A DNA stretch of 42,371 nucleotides from Planctomycetaceae bacterium. GTDB taxonomy: Bacteria > Planctomycetota > Planctomycetia > Pirellulales > Pirellulaceae. Shown here in pieces: positions 8,231-17,557 of the stretch; position 1 is the stretch's first letter; every line of letters starts with the position of its first letter. The notes beneath the pieces are model-generated. The model searched no databases, had not been told where the DNA came from, and worked only from the letters and a program-made list of their open reading frames with translations. The stretch is taken from assembly GCA_002709045.1 (NCBI GenBank), contig PAPJ01000064.1:1-42371 (forward strand), in the 5' to 3' direction. A program made the translations under genes and the position numbers.

Positions 8231-9370
8231 ATGACCTATACAGTTCCTTTTAATCGCCCCTATCTAACTGGATACGAATTGGATTACGTGTCTCAGGCAA
8301 TAGAGAATGGAGATTTGTCTGGAGATGGTCTGTTCACACATCGATGCTGTGAATTGCTCGAAGAACGATTAGATTCTCATCGTGTGCTTTTGACACCTTC
8401 CTGTACGGCGGCATTGGAAATCTCCATGTTGCTTTTGGATCTGGCTGAAGGAGATGAAGTTATCCTCCCTTCGTTTACGTTTGTCTCGTCCGCGAATGCT
8501 GTGGTCTTAGCCGGTGGTGTGCCTGTTTTTGTTGATGTTGATCCCGGAACATTGAATCTCGACCCGCTACAAGTTGCGTCAGCAATCACAGAACGGACAC
8601 GCGCCATCATGCCGGTTCATTATGCAGGAGTTGGGTGCGATATGGACGCTTTGATGGCACTTGCCCGAAATCATGACTTAGTGGTTGTGGAGGATGCGGC
8701 ACAGGCATTAAATTCGTTTTACGACCAGAAAGCATTAGGGACGATCGGTAATCTGGGGACATTCAGTTTCCACCAAACTAAAAATTTCAGCTGTGGTGAA
8801 GGCGGAGCGCTTTGTGTCAACGATGAGTCGTTGATTGACCGGGCGGAAGTTATTCGAGAAAAAGGGACGAACCGCAGCAGGTTTCTCAAGGGACATGTCG
8901 ACAAATATACCTGGGTCGATCGGGGCTCATCATACCTACAGGGAGAATTGGCCGCCGCATTTTTGTATGGACAGTTAGGAGCGATGGACGTGATTACTCA
9001 AAGGCGTCAACAATGCTATCAAACATACAAGCAGCAACTAACTTCACTGATGGAGAAAGGTTTACTGCAACTGCCGGTTATTCCGGAGCATTGTCAGAGT
9101 AATTATCACTTGTTCCATATTTTGCTACCGACGCCGGAACAACGAGATGCTTTACTAAAGCACCTCAATGCAATGGGCATTCATGCGGTTTTTCATTATG
9201 TCCCGCTTCACAATTCACCTGCCGGAATTCGATTTGCCGGAAAAGAAGTCAGCCTGCCAGTCACCGAGTCGATTAGTGCTCGACTGTTACGGTTGCCAAT
9301 CTATCCCAATCTTGAATCCGATTTGCAGCAGTTAGTCGTGGATGAAATCAGGAGTTTTCTAGACTCATAA
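8231..9370 (+). CDS. rffA: dTDP-4-amino-4,6-dideoxygalactose transaminase
   Basis: A 379-residue enzyme of the DegT/DnrJ/EryC1/StrS aminotransferase family (PLP fold type I). It shows the family signatures LTPSCTAALEISMLLLDL near residues 55-72, EVILPSFTFVSSANAVV near 76-92, VEDAAQALNS with the PLP-binding Asp near 157, and the Schiff-base lysine in FHQTKNFSCGEGGAL near residue 182. The HQTKNFSCGEGG form and the length match the RffA/WecE/FcnA group, which makes dTDP-Fuc4N from dTDP-4-keto-6-deoxyglucose with glutamate as amino donor. In enteric bacteria this feeds enterobacterial common antigen. Here an ATP-grasp gene and a polyprenyl-type glycosyltransferase follow, so a cell-surface glycan role is likely. 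Close relatives differ in sugar stereochemistry, so the exact product is less certain than the family. Confidence 0.85.
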   Translation: MTYTVPFNRPYLTGYELDYVSQAIENGDLSGDGLFTHRCCELLEERLDSHRVLLTPSCTAALEISMLLLDLAEGDEVILPSFTFVSSANAVVLAGGVPVFVDVDPGTLNLDPLQVASAITERTRAIMPVHYAGVGCDMDALMALARNHDLVVVEDAAQALNSFYDQKALGTIGNLGTFSFHQTKNFSCGEGGALCVNDESLIDRAEVIREKGTNRSRFLKGHVDKYTWVDRGSSYLQGELAAAFLYGQLGAMDVITQRRQQCYQTYKQQLTSLMEKGLLQLPVIPEHCQSNYHLFHILLPTPEQRDALLKHLNAMGIHAVFHYVPLHNSPAGIRFAGKEVSLPVTESISARLLRLPIYPNLESDLQQLVVDEIRSFLDS

Positions 9371-9546
9371 CCGTCTTAATCGCTAGAGCCCGAACGTGAT
9401 GATGTTCGCTCAGAGGTTATCTTTATCCGGACCTGATTATCGAACGTTGCCTGCGCAGGTGCCGTACTAGGATTAAATGAAGATCTTCTAGTTAGACATC
9501 TTTTTTAGCGGTTCTTTACTGATAAGTAATTACTTTTACACAATTC

Positions 9547-10596
9547 ATGACTGAGCAAAAGACAATACTGGTAAGTGCTTGCGGTTCGTCGATCGGACTG
9601 GAAGTTCTACGTTCTTTGCATCAGGCCAATCTTCCGATTCGAGTTATCGGGACAGAGGTTTCCTGGTGGGGAAAGCGGGTGGCTCAGCAGTATTGTGATC
9701 AAGTGCTGATTCTTCCTCATGGTAATGATCCAAATTACCTGATGTCGATCAAAGAGACAATCGCAGAGCAATCAGTTGATTTGGTGTTTATCAATACTGA
9801 ACCTGAGCTCGAAGCAATTGTTGATAGCCGTGATGAGTTTGGTGTTGTGATGTCCTGCCCGGCAGAACATGGATTACGAGCCTGTTTGAATAAGCAGGTC
9901 CTGCACGATCGATTAGCCGGTCGTGCATTAACTGCCGCAACGATGGTGGTTCATGATCAGGCAGACTTAGAGCGGGCGATCGAAACTTTGGGAATTCCGT
10001 TTTGGCTGCGATGTGCCGAAGGTCCGCGTGGTCGGGGCAGTATGATAGTGGAACATGCCGATGATGGTATGTTTTGGATGGATTACTGGCGTCGGCGCGA
10101 TGCAGCTGACGATGTTTGGTTGGCTCATGAATACCTGCCGGGGAGAAATCTTAACTGGACATCGGTGTGGCGCGATGGCGAGTTGATTGCAGCGGCTTGT
10201 GGAGAAAGATTGAAGTATTTTCTCTCTCAGGTTGCCGTTAGTGGTGTCACGGGAAATGTATCCCATTGCCAATTAGTGGATAGCTCCACAGTAACACCGA
10301 TTGCAAGCCAAGCCGTCCGCCTGACAGACGAAATACCACACGGTATCTATGCGGTGGATCTGAAAGAAGATAATCTGGGTGTCCCAAAGGTAACTGAGAT
10401 CAATGCTAGGCAGGCATTTCGTCCATTATTGTATACCCAGGCAGGGATTAACTTTTCTGAATTGTTTGTCAAAGTGATGCTCTGGCAGAATGAGGATGAG
10501 TTTGACCCGGCTGTTGTGAAGGTTGGTTTGGAAATGATCCGAGGTATGGATTTTGAGCCAATCTTTCGGGAACCGAAAACGGGAGGAGCGAGTTAA
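9547..10596 (+). CDS. ATP-grasp domain protein, probable carboxylate-amine ligase
   Basis: A 349-residue protein. The N-terminal ~110 residues form a pre-ATP-grasp Rossmann fold (ILVSACGSSIGLEVLRSL). KQVLHDRLA opens the ATP-grasp core, PFWLRCAEGPRGRGSMIVE looks like the nucleotide-binding loop region, and VTEINARQAFRP near residues 284-295 is the metal-binding EINxR element. ATP-grasp enzymes form an acyl phosphate and join it to an amine or thiol. This subgroup resembles the carbamoyl-phosphate-synthase-like ligases found in surface-polysaccharide clusters. The next gene starts inside its stop codon (TAATG at 10594-10598), so the genes are translationally coupled. With the amino-sugar transaminase upstream, a role in acylating an amino sugar with an amino acid is possible, but that is inference; no substrate can be read from sequence. 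Confidence 0.8.
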   Translation: MTEQKTILVSACGSSIGLEVLRSLHQANLPIRVIGTEVSWWGKRVAQQYCDQVLILPHGNDPNYLMSIKETIAEQSVDLVFINTEPELEAIVDSRDEFGVVMSCPAEHGLRACLNKQVLHDRLAGRALTAATMVVHDQADLERAIETLGIPFWLRCAEGPRGRGSMIVEHADDGMFWMDYWRRRDAADDVWLAHEYLPGRNLNWTSVWRDGELIAAACGERLKYFLSQVAVSGVTGNVSHCQLVDSSTVTPIASQAVRLTDEIPHGIYAVDLKEDNLGVPKVTEINARQAFRPLLYTQAGINFSELFVKVMLWQNEDEFDPAVVKVGLEMIRGMDFEPIFREPKTGGAS

Positions 10597-11546
10597 TGCC
10601 GAAGCCAAATCTATCGATTGTCGTTCCCTGTTACCGTAGCGGTGACTGGTTGCCTGAGCTGGCAAGTCGCGTTAAGTCGGCGATGGGTACCCGGGATTGG
10701 ACGTATGAGTTGATTCTTGTCAATGATTGTTCACCAGACGCGACTTGGAAGGTAATTCAGGAAATAGCCGATTCGGATGAAAGCGTGAGGGGAATCAATC
10801 TAGCCTTTAATACCGGACAATTCAGAACCACCTTTTGTGGCCTGCAGCAAGCGACAGGTGAAATGATTGTTACGATGGATGACGATTTACAACAACCCCC
10901 CGAAGAGATTCCGGCGTTGGTCAGTGCGCTGCAAGCTGACGCGAATCTTGATGCTGTTCTGGCGAAATATAATGAGAAAAGGCATAGTCTGTTTAGAAAA
11001 TTCGGCTCTGCTGTCATGAACATGCTCTTTCGCCTTTCTTATGGTAAGCCGAAGGAAATTCGTAGTACGACGTTTCGAGCAATACGTCCGCAACTGGTAA
11101 AGTCGATTTGCCAGTACTCCACGGTCAATCCAAATATCAACCCATTGATTTTTCAGACGACCAGAAAACTTAAGTCAGTTAGTGTCAGACACGAAGACCG
11201 GAAACAGGGACGAAGTGGCTATGGAATCTTTAAGTTGTTCCGGCTGATGACAGATAATATTCTGAGTGTCTCCACCTTACCATTGAAAATCGTTACTTCC
11301 ATTGGATTGCTAGCTGCGTTTGGCAGTGTTGTACTTGCTCTGTACTATTTGTATCGCTATTGGTCAGGTGATGGTATCGGGAACGTACAAGGGTTTGTGA
11401 CTCAAGTACTACTGATCAACTTCTTCGGCGGCCTGACTTTGCTTTCTGTGGGACTGCTCGGAGAATATGTCATTCGCATCATGGATGAAGTTCGGGGGCG
11501 ACCGCGATTCATGGTTAAGGAAACGACTGATTCGGAGGCTTCCTGA
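10596..11546 (+). CDS. GT2 family glycosyltransferase (DPM1/ArnC-like, membrane anchored)
   Basis: A 316-residue protein. The N-terminal GT-A domain starts PNLSIVVPCYRSGDWLPEL and has NDCSPDATW and the metal-binding acidic cluster in TMDDDLQQPPEEI near residue 97. Two hydrophobic helices lie in the C-terminal third (around 228-250 and 265-292), followed by GLLGEYVIRIMDEVRGRPRF. This layout is typical of polyprenyl-phosphate sugar transferases such as ArnC, GtrB and DPM1, which move a sugar from a nucleotide onto undecaprenyl phosphate on the inner face of the membrane. The gene overlaps its neighbours on both sides (TAATG upstream, TGATG downstream), so it sits in a tight operon with the ATP-grasp gene and the polytopic membrane protein, which could be the flippase or acceptor transferase using the lipid-linked sugar. 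Confidence 0.88.
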   Translation: MPKPNLSIVVPCYRSGDWLPELASRVKSAMGTRDWTYELILVNDCSPDATWKVIQEIADSDESVRGINLAFNTGQFRTTFCGLQQATGEMIVTMDDDLQQPPEEIPALVSALQADANLDAVLAKYNEKRHSLFRKFGSAVMNMLFRLSYGKPKEIRSTTFRAIRPQLVKSICQYSTVNPNINPLIFQTTRKLKSVSVRHEDRKQGRSGYGIFKLFRLMTDNILSVSTLPLKIVTSIGLLAAFGSVVLALYYLYRYWSGDGIGNVQGFVTQVLLINFFGGLTLLSVGLLGEYVIRIMDEVRGRPRFMVKETTDSEAS

Positions 11547-13339
11547 TGAGTGAAGCTCTGTCTGGAACAATTACTATCCAGCAGGAAGCTCGCCGGATTT
11601 GGTTGACCGTTCTAATCGGAGTTATCCTGTGTTTCGGTGTAGTAATGGTAATGCCGTCGACTTATGCGGCAGTAGATGATCTTGGCGTCCAGATGGTTCT
11701 TGCCGGCGAGGATGGTTTTGCACCGGCGGCTGAAGTCCCTTTTCTGTCACTGACACTTAACTATGTCCTGTTATTTCTGTATCGCTGGATTCCAGCCGTT
11801 TCCTGGTATGGTCTGCTGCTGGTGACGACTCAGGCGGTTGGTCTTTCACTGCTATTTTATAGTTTGATTGCTAAGATCAGAGAGATTCCCTGGTTGGGAC
11901 TGGTCTTTCCTTTCTTTCTGATTTTCAGTGTTTACACGTTACTGATGGTGACCTTTACTCAGGCAACGCTAACTTTGATTTTTGGCGTTGCGGCAGTTAT
12001 TGCTTCAAGATATTCATATGATCCCTGGCCGGTTAAGACCCGTCGAGGCCTGGCTCTGCTTCTGCTGTGGGCTCTATTGTGGCGTTGGAAATTCGGTATC
12101 TATTGCCTTGTGTTCTTTGCGCCACTGGTAGTTGTACAACTTCACCAACTACGTCAATATTTGGGCCTTCTCTTAATCGTCCTTTCTATTGTGGCCTGTG
12201 ATCGGATTGTGAATCATATGACTGCATCCCCGGTATGGAAGCAATACATCGAGTTTTATGACACCCGTGCTAAGTTATTTGATATGCCTGGTGGGCGGGT
12301 CGGAGGAGAACTGACGGCGCCTCTGGAGGCTGCTGGATGGAACGAAAACGATTATCGCCTGATTCGTGATACCTGGATGTTGTACGATGAAAACTTGGTA
12401 TCTAAAGAATCAATGAATGCTTTTATGAATGCTGTTGCCCTCCAAGGCGGAGCAACTATTACTGAGCAAATCGAAAATAACCTTCGCGAAAATTCATCGT
12501 TGCTCAAAGCATTCCTGCCAATCGGGATCGCGATTGTCCTGTTGGGAATCAGGTCCTGTTTGGATGATCCACTTTTATTGCGTAAGCTGCTTGCTGTCAC
12601 CCTGTTTATCATTCCCGTTTTGTTTCTCGCTTACTTCAGACTGAAACCCAGAATCCTGGTCCCGATTTTTCTCTATGGTTTCTGTCTTTTGAATACATGG
12701 ATGATTAGTGAGGAAACGATAGATGGTTTTGCAGGCTGGGGGCAAAAGGTGAACCTTACTTGGATTCACTTTGTGGCCTTTATCCCGATCGTCATAGGGT
12801 TAGGGGGGAGCTGGTTAGTTGTAAAACAACAGTGGGATGATACGTACCAGCAGAAGACAGCGTTAACAGACGCAACGTCGTTTATTGCAGAACTGAACCA
12901 ACCGGTGACATTATTGAGAACTCAAGTCGGTGCTCTGCCGGGCTGGGAGGGAGTGCATCCGTTTTCGCGGATAAATGACAGTAAGGATCTAAGGATTGTT
13001 CCGGCCGGGTGGCAAGTTAGATCTCCCCGCTATTATCGAATCTTGAACGAGTTGGGTTTTGCTACCGGGTCAGAATTGATTGCTGGTTTTGCGATTGCGC
13101 CCGATGATGGAGAGTATTTCGTTCAGCGTTTTAACCGCAGGCGGGGAATGGTTGAGTTTTATAGTGAACAGTGGCTGGACTATCTGGAACGGCATCATGC
13201 TGATCGCTGGCTAAATAATCCTCAGTTGGATGTCGTTACCATAGGAGAGTCCGGCCGGAATCCCCAGAAATTATCGCTGTTAAAACTGATGCCAAAAAGT
13301 GAGGAAGAGAAGTTACTGGAATTACTGTTTCCGGAATAA
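11546..13339 (+). CDS. Polytopic membrane protein of a glycan operon, probable GT-C type
   Basis: A 597-residue protein with many predicted transmembrane helices in its first ~430 residues (for example WLTVLIGVILCFGVVMVMP, LGLVFPFFLIFSVYTLLMV and LGLLLIVLSIVACDRIV). A soluble C-terminal domain of ~165 residues follows (PVTLLRTQVGALPGWEGVHP). An acidic pair follows the first helix (TYAAVDDLGVQMVLAGEDGF), the place where GT-C enzymes carry a catalytic Asp. I do not recognise a specific family. The shape and the overlap with the GT2 gene (TGATG at 11544-11548) suggest a transferase that uses a polyprenyl-phosphate sugar outside the membrane, or a subunit of that machinery. Its 3' end overlaps the convergent gene at 13322 by 18 nt. 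Confidence 0.6.
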   Translation: MSEALSGTITIQQEARRIWLTVLIGVILCFGVVMVMPSTYAAVDDLGVQMVLAGEDGFAPAAEVPFLSLTLNYVLLFLYRWIPAVSWYGLLLVTTQAVGLSLLFYSLIAKIREIPWLGLVFPFFLIFSVYTLLMVTFTQATLTLIFGVAAVIASRYSYDPWPVKTRRGLALLLLWALLWRWKFGIYCLVFFAPLVVVQLHQLRQYLGLLLIVLSIVACDRIVNHMTASPVWKQYIEFYDTRAKLFDMPGGRVGGELTAPLEAAGWNENDYRLIRDTWMLYDENLVSKESMNAFMNAVALQGGATITEQIENNLRENSSLLKAFLPIGIAIVLLGIRSCLDDPLLLRKLLAVTLFIIPVLFLAYFRLKPRILVPIFLYGFCLLNTWMISEETIDGFAGWGQKVNLTWIHFVAFIPIVIGLGGSWLVVKQQWDDTYQQKTALTDATSFIAELNQPVTLLRTQVGALPGWEGVHPFSRINDSKDLRIVPAGWQVRSPRYYRILNELGFATGSELIAGFAIAPDDGEYFVQRFNRRRGMVEFYSEQWLDYLERHHADRWLNNPQLDVVTIGESGRNPQKLSLLKLMPKSEEEKLLELLFPE

Positions 13340-15058
13340 CTTTGCCCGAGCTTGAGGTAGACCATCCTGAACGGATGTGTACCCGCGTTTTTGCAGGATA
13401 CTGTTTGCTTCGAAAAGGCGTTGCTTTGTCCAGTTCTGCTGTTCTGCTTTACTGATGATCGAACCGGTTAATAGAAGTACATAGTCGGCACTTGTTTGTT
13501 CAAGCGGTTTCTTCCAGTTGTCACCAGAAGCGGCAAATTGACGAGTGCGGAAGTTGTAGCCGGTTTCCTGATCTGAAAGAGTTGCGCTGTAATAGTGAAT
13601 TTGGTTGTAGCGTCCGGGCAGGATCAGCATTCTGGAGTCTGCCGGTACTTGTGTATTGAGCGATTCAATGACCGATTGTATGGTCGCATGGTGCATCGCA
13701 CTATACTGCCGACCCCACTGATGGGGCGTGGAAATCTGCAGCCGTAGTGGGTGGTAACTGTCATTGTAGGGAGCACACCAAATACATGGCAGTATCACGA
13801 TCGCTCCAATCACGATACGTTTGCACGTGGATTCCTGAAGCCAGGAACGATAGTGGTGATATATCAGTGAACAGGCGATCACCATTGCCGGGATGCTTAA
13901 CAACATGTAGTGATGATAAGGGCGCGCTTTAAATTGCAGTAGTGTGGCTAATGCGGCAACTAGAGAAAAACCTGCCAAACGCCAGGAAGGCACGTTTGTT
14001 GCAGTCGCTGTCTTTAGCCACTTACCACGCCTACTGAACAGTATTACGGTGATAAGCGTGCTAATCCATAGGGATTCATCGTGACGTACCTGAGTATAGA
14101 GGTTTAGTATCCATGATTGTTCTGTACCGTACTGCCCGGCAGTTTTTAATCCCTCAGTTAACCAGACCAGACTATTGCCCATACAAAGTATTGCCAGAAC
14201 CAGAGTCACAATAGCGGTAATTGGAATGAGCAACAGTCGCTTCCATGAGTGTAGTCCGGATTTTTTTTGACGTTGCTCGGCGAGTAAATATACGAAACCC
14301 AGACTGAGTAACCCGGCTTGTTGTTTGGTGAAGACTGTCAGACCGATTGCTGCTCCAAAGAGAATTAATACCCAGAGGGACTCGGTGTTATTTACAGGAC
14401 GTCCACGCCATAGGATTAGCCCGAGAAGCCAGGGAATGACTGCAAGACTTTCTGTTACTCCGGTCAGTCCATCAAATTTTGTTAGCAGTACAAACGTCCA
14501 AAAGATGCTGAAGTAAGTTAAAACTTTGCAGTGCGTATGTTGCCGGACAACCCATCCGGTTAACAAACACACCATGATCAGCGCGGATTGATAGAAAGAC
14601 TGTAATGCTGTCAACTCCTGTCCGAAAATACGCATTACGGATGTCCAGATGGCATAGACACCAGGGAAATAGCTGTAAATATTTTCAGACACAGGGTGGT
14701 TATTAACCATATCGCGGCTGTAGCAGAGGTAGTAATACCAATCCACGCCCCCCACAGCTTCCCGGCTGATTGTGAGGTACCTGACACACGTAACCGTCGC
14801 TGCCGTAGCAAGAAGTGCGAGTAGCGTTTTGGTATAGGCTCGGTGGTATTGGCCGTGTCGGCTTTCGGCAGGAACTATCTTCAACAGCGGAAAAAACAAA
14901 ATTAATCCGGCCATTGAGATCGCCAGAGCTTCGAACGTCGTCGTCTCTCTGGTGACAGATAGATGTAATATGCAAAGCACACTAAACGTTAGCAGTGCGC
15001 AGATTGCTCCCATCCATTGATAGCGGGAGTTTGCCGAGAGGAAGTCGTTTGGTTTCAT
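13322..15058 (-). CDS. Polytopic membrane protein, GT39/GT-C-like glycosyltransferase
   Basis: A 578-residue protein with about ten or more hydrophobic helices in the first ~430 residues, then a soluble tail of ~150 residues. After the first helices it has GGVDWYYYLCYSRDMVNNHP, an acidic motif in the first external loop like that of dolichyl-phosphate-mannose-type (PMT/GT39) and ArnT-like transferases. Next comes NIYSYFPGVYAIWTSVMRIF, which resembles the pattern of these enzymes. Such proteins transfer a sugar from a polyprenyl phosphate to protein or lipid on the outer side of the membrane. It is transcribed towards the preceding operon, with an 18-nt tail overlap, and away from the amidohydrolase gene. 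Acceptor and sugar are unknown. Confidence 0.65.
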   Translation of the reverse strand: MKPNDFLSANSRYQWMGAICALLTFSVLCILHLSVTRETTTFEALAISMAGLILFFPLLKIVPAESRHGQYHRAYTKTLLALLATAATVTCVRYLTISREAVGGVDWYYYLCYSRDMVNNHPVSENIYSYFPGVYAIWTSVMRIFGQELTALQSFYQSALIMVCLLTGWVVRQHTHCKVLTYFSIFWTFVLLTKFDGLTGVTESLAVIPWLLGLILWRGRPVNNTESLWVLILFGAAIGLTVFTKQQAGLLSLGFVYLLAEQRQKKSGLHSWKRLLLIPITAIVTLVLAILCMGNSLVWLTEGLKTAGQYGTEQSWILNLYTQVRHDESLWISTLITVILFSRRGKWLKTATATNVPSWRLAGFSLVAALATLLQFKARPYHHYMLLSIPAMVIACSLIYHHYRSWLQESTCKRIVIGAIVILPCIWCAPYNDSYHPLRLQISTPHQWGRQYSAMHHATIQSVIESLNTQVPADSRMLILPGRYNQIHYYSATLSDQETGYNFRTRQFAASGDNWKKPLEQTSADYVLLLTGSIISKAEQQNWTKQRLFEANSILQKRGYTSVQDGLPQARAKLFRKQ

Positions 15059-15204
15059 AGTGGTATATATCGTATCAAATGCTCAGGCAAACCAGCATCT
15101 ATTACAAGTTCTTTGGGATGCCTTAGTTGGTTTTGGCCTGTCGTTTCAGCTAACATGAAGAGGTACTTTTCATATTCATCAGCACATTGGTTAAGGATCT
15201 ACGA

Positions 15205-16185
15205 ATGGCATTCAGTCGACGAGAGTTCATTCAAACTACAACAGCAGCGGCGGCTGCAGCAATCGTACCGGCAGTGTCAGCCACAGCCAAGGCATCTGCA
15301 AAACGCCTTCCACTGATTGACACGCACCAGCATCTGTGGGATTTGGATCTGTTTCAGCCTCCCTGGCTTTCAGGAGCTCCTGATGTACTAGCGCGTAGTT
15401 ACGTTACGAGTGACTATAAGAAGGCGACACGGGCTGTTAATCTTGTCAAAGCGGTTTATATGGAGGTGGATGTCAATCCTAAGAATCAGGTGAAAGAGGC
15501 GGAGCATTTAATCGCTTTGTCGAAAGATCCTCGTCATCCTACGGTGGCTGCTGTGATTTCCGGTCGACCCGGCGAAGAAAGTTTTGCTCCTTATATTTCC
15601 AGATATAAAGATAGCCAATATATCAAAGGGGTCCGTCAGGTTCTGCACGTGGATTCAGCTCCCCGTGGGCTCTGTCTTAGCGGCCAGTATGTGAAGTCGG
15701 TTCAGTTGTTAGGCAGTATGGGCAAGAGCTTTGATCTCTGCATGCGCCCGACTGAATTGTCGGATGGTGCAGCACTGGCTGACAAAGCTCCGGATACCCG
15801 ACTGATTGTTGATCATTGTGGTAACGCCGATCCAAAAGCATGGTTGAAAGAGCCTAGTGAAGAACCATGGCATGAAGTTGATCAGTGGAAGCGAGATATC
15901 GATCTATTAGCAACGAAAAATAATATCATCTGCAAGATTTCAGGGATCGTTGCTCGTGCTCCTAAAGATAACTGGGGACCGGAAACACTTGCACCGATTG
16001 TGAATCATTGTTTGCAAGCATTCGGACCGGAGCGAGTGATCTTTGGTGGTGACTGGCCGGTATGTCGTATTGTTGCCAGTTACAAGCATTGGGTAGATGC
16101 TTTGAAGGAGATAATTTCAGAGCGTCCCTATCAAGAACAACGAAAGCTGTTGCACGATAATGCAGAACGGCTTTACGTCATCTAA
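15205..16185 (+). CDS. Tat-exported amidohydrolase, L-fuconolactonase-like (COG3618)
   Basis: A 326-residue protein of the amidohydrolase-2 family. The N terminus has a twin-arginine signal (SRREFIQTTTAAAAAAIVPA), so it is exported folded. The mature enzyme begins with the metal-binding motif LIDTHQHLWDLD and later has LIVDHCGNAD and VIFGGDWPVCR with the catalytic/metal Asp. This group includes L-fucono-1,5-lactonase and 2-pyrone-4,6-dicarboxylate hydrolase, which open lactone rings. A sugar-lactone substrate is plausible for a planctomycete that degrades polysaccharides, but is not proven. The ATG at 15205 is preferred to the upstream in-frame TTG at 15187 because AAGGA lies 8-9 nt before it and the Arg-Arg motif then sits at the right distance. 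A strong intrinsic terminator follows the gene. Confidence 0.82.
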   Translation: MAFSRREFIQTTTAAAAAAIVPAVSATAKASAKRLPLIDTHQHLWDLDLFQPPWLSGAPDVLARSYVTSDYKKATRAVNLVKAVYMEVDVNPKNQVKEAEHLIALSKDPRHPTVAAVISGRPGEESFAPYISRYKDSQYIKGVRQVLHVDSAPRGLCLSGQYVKSVQLLGSMGKSFDLCMRPTELSDGAALADKAPDTRLIVDHCGNADPKAWLKEPSEEPWHEVDQWKRDIDLLATKNNIICKISGIVARAPKDNWGPETLAPIVNHCLQAFGPERVIFGGDWPVCRIVASYKHWVDALKEIISERPYQEQRKLLHDNAERLYVI

Positions 16186-16220
16186 GCTGTCATTTCCTCA
16201 TGATTGTTCAGAAATGATCG

Positions 16221-16256
16221 GGCCCCGTCAGGAAACATGACGGGGTCTTTTCTTTT
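16221..16256 (+). terminator. Intrinsic terminator after the amidohydrolase gene
   Basis: The arms 16221-16230 (GGCCCCGTCA) and 16238-16247 (TGACGGGGTC) pair over ten positions with one G-T pair, closing a 7-nt loop. TTTTCTTTT follows at once. It lies 36 nt after the stop codon of the amidohydrolase and separates that gene from the aminotransferase gene at 16361. Confidence 0.92.
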
Positions 16257-16360
16257 CCCGCGCAAAGTTTGCACTGCTATTGCCACAGATGTTGAATTAC
16301 CGGTATTCTCCAACTCGCTAATAAAATAATTTGCTCGGTTTCCTAGCTGAATTTTGAATA

Positions 16361-17512
16361 ATGAATACGAATCGTCCTGTACCTTTGCTGGATGTACCTC
16401 GAGGTAATGCTCCAATGCGGGAGAAGTTTCTTGAGGCGCTGGCAAATGTCGTTGATTCCGGTCGTTTTCTTTTTGGACCGGATGTAAAGAAACTTGAAGA
16501 GGAATGCGCTCGATGGTCCAATGCCCGTTTCGGTGTTGGATGTGCATCTGGCAGTGATGCAATTCTCTTATCCTTAATGGCTGTCGGGTTGCGAGAAGGG
16601 GACGAAGTAATCTGTCCCAGCTTTACGTTCTTTGCCACAGCCAGTGCTGTCAGTCGCCTTGGAGGTGTGCCGGTCTTTGTTGATATTGATCCGACAACTT
16701 TTAATATTGCGCCTGCTGCACTTAAGGCTGCCATTACTGAGAAGACCAAAGCTGTTATCCCGGTTCACCTGTTTGGACAATGTGCTGACATGGATGAGAT
16801 CATGTCCATTTGTGACCGGCAAGGTTTAGTGGTGATCGAAGATGCAGCGCAGTCCATTGGTGCTAATATCAATGGCCGGCCGGCCGGAGCATGGGGACAC
16901 TGTGGTTGTATAAGTTTCTACCCAACCAAGAATCTGGGCGGTATGGGTGACGGCGGAATGATTGTTACCAATGATGAAGAACTGGAAGATCGACTGCGTT
17001 TGTACTCCGGTCACGGTATGCGCCCTCGGTATTATCACAAAGTCATTGGAATCAATAGCCGTTTGGATTCAATGCAGGCAGCTGTTCTCAATGTAAAGAT
17101 CACTCACCTCGATGATGCCGTTGCCGGTCGACAGAGAAACGCCAATTTGTATCAGGAATTGTTCTCGCTGGCCGGGCTCGGCGACGAAATTACTTTGCCT
17201 GTCGCAAAGTTCGGGGAAGGGCATGTTTGGAATCAATTTACGATTCGGGTACATGCAGGGAGGCGAGATGAATTGAAGGCGTTCCTGACAGAAAAGAATA
17301 TTGGTAGTGAAATTTACTATCCTGTTCCACTTCATATGCAAAAGTGCTTTCAGTCACTGGGATACCGACCGGAAGATTTGCCGGAAACGCTTAAAGCCTC
17401 CAAGGAAGTTTTAAGTTTGCCGATCTTCCCGGAACTCGAAGCGGACGAAATAAAGATTGTTGTTGATCAGGTGAAGCAGTTCTTCGCGATCGCACAGCGA
17501 CGAGCAGCTTAA
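16361..17512 (+). CDS. DegT/DnrJ/EryC1/StrS family sugar aminotransferase
   Basis: A 383-residue PLP-dependent enzyme. Signatures in order are GVGCASGSDAILLSLMAVGL, DEVICPSFTFFATASAVSRL, GGVPVFVDIDPTTFNI, VVIEDAAQSIGANINGRPAG with the PLP-binding Asp, and FYPTKNLGGMGDGG with the Schiff-base lysine near residue 190. The family transfers an amino group from glutamate to a keto sugar nucleotide. The LGGMGDGG form and the late GSEIYYPVPLHMQKCF motif resemble WbpE-like enzymes acting on UDP-3-keto sugars and 3-amino-sugar transaminases, but other positions on the sugar cannot be excluded. It has its own terminator and is separated from the operon at 8231-13339 by two genes, so it may serve a different sugar pathway from rffA. 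Confidence 0.88.
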   Translation: MNTNRPVPLLDVPRGNAPMREKFLEALANVVDSGRFLFGPDVKKLEEECARWSNARFGVGCASGSDAILLSLMAVGLREGDEVICPSFTFFATASAVSRLGGVPVFVDIDPTTFNIAPAALKAAITEKTKAVIPVHLFGQCADMDEIMSICDRQGLVVIEDAAQSIGANINGRPAGAWGHCGCISFYPTKNLGGMGDGGMIVTNDEELEDRLRLYSGHGMRPRYYHKVIGINSRLDSMQAAVLNVKITHLDDAVAGRQRNANLYQELFSLAGLGDEITLPVAKFGEGHVWNQFTIRVHAGRRDELKAFLTEKNIGSEIYYPVPLHMQKCFQSLGYRPEDLPETLKASKEVLSLPIFPELEADEIKIVVDQVKQFFAIAQRRAA

Positions 17513-17557
17513 GTGCTGGATGCAACAATCAACTGCCGTTAGCTTGCAGCTCATGAA

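Noticed and set aside
9479..9516. Weak hairpin with T run (AGATCTTCTA...TAGACATCTTTTTT) after rffA
   Set aside because: The arms pair only in two 4-bp blocks with mismatches; too weak for a terminator call.
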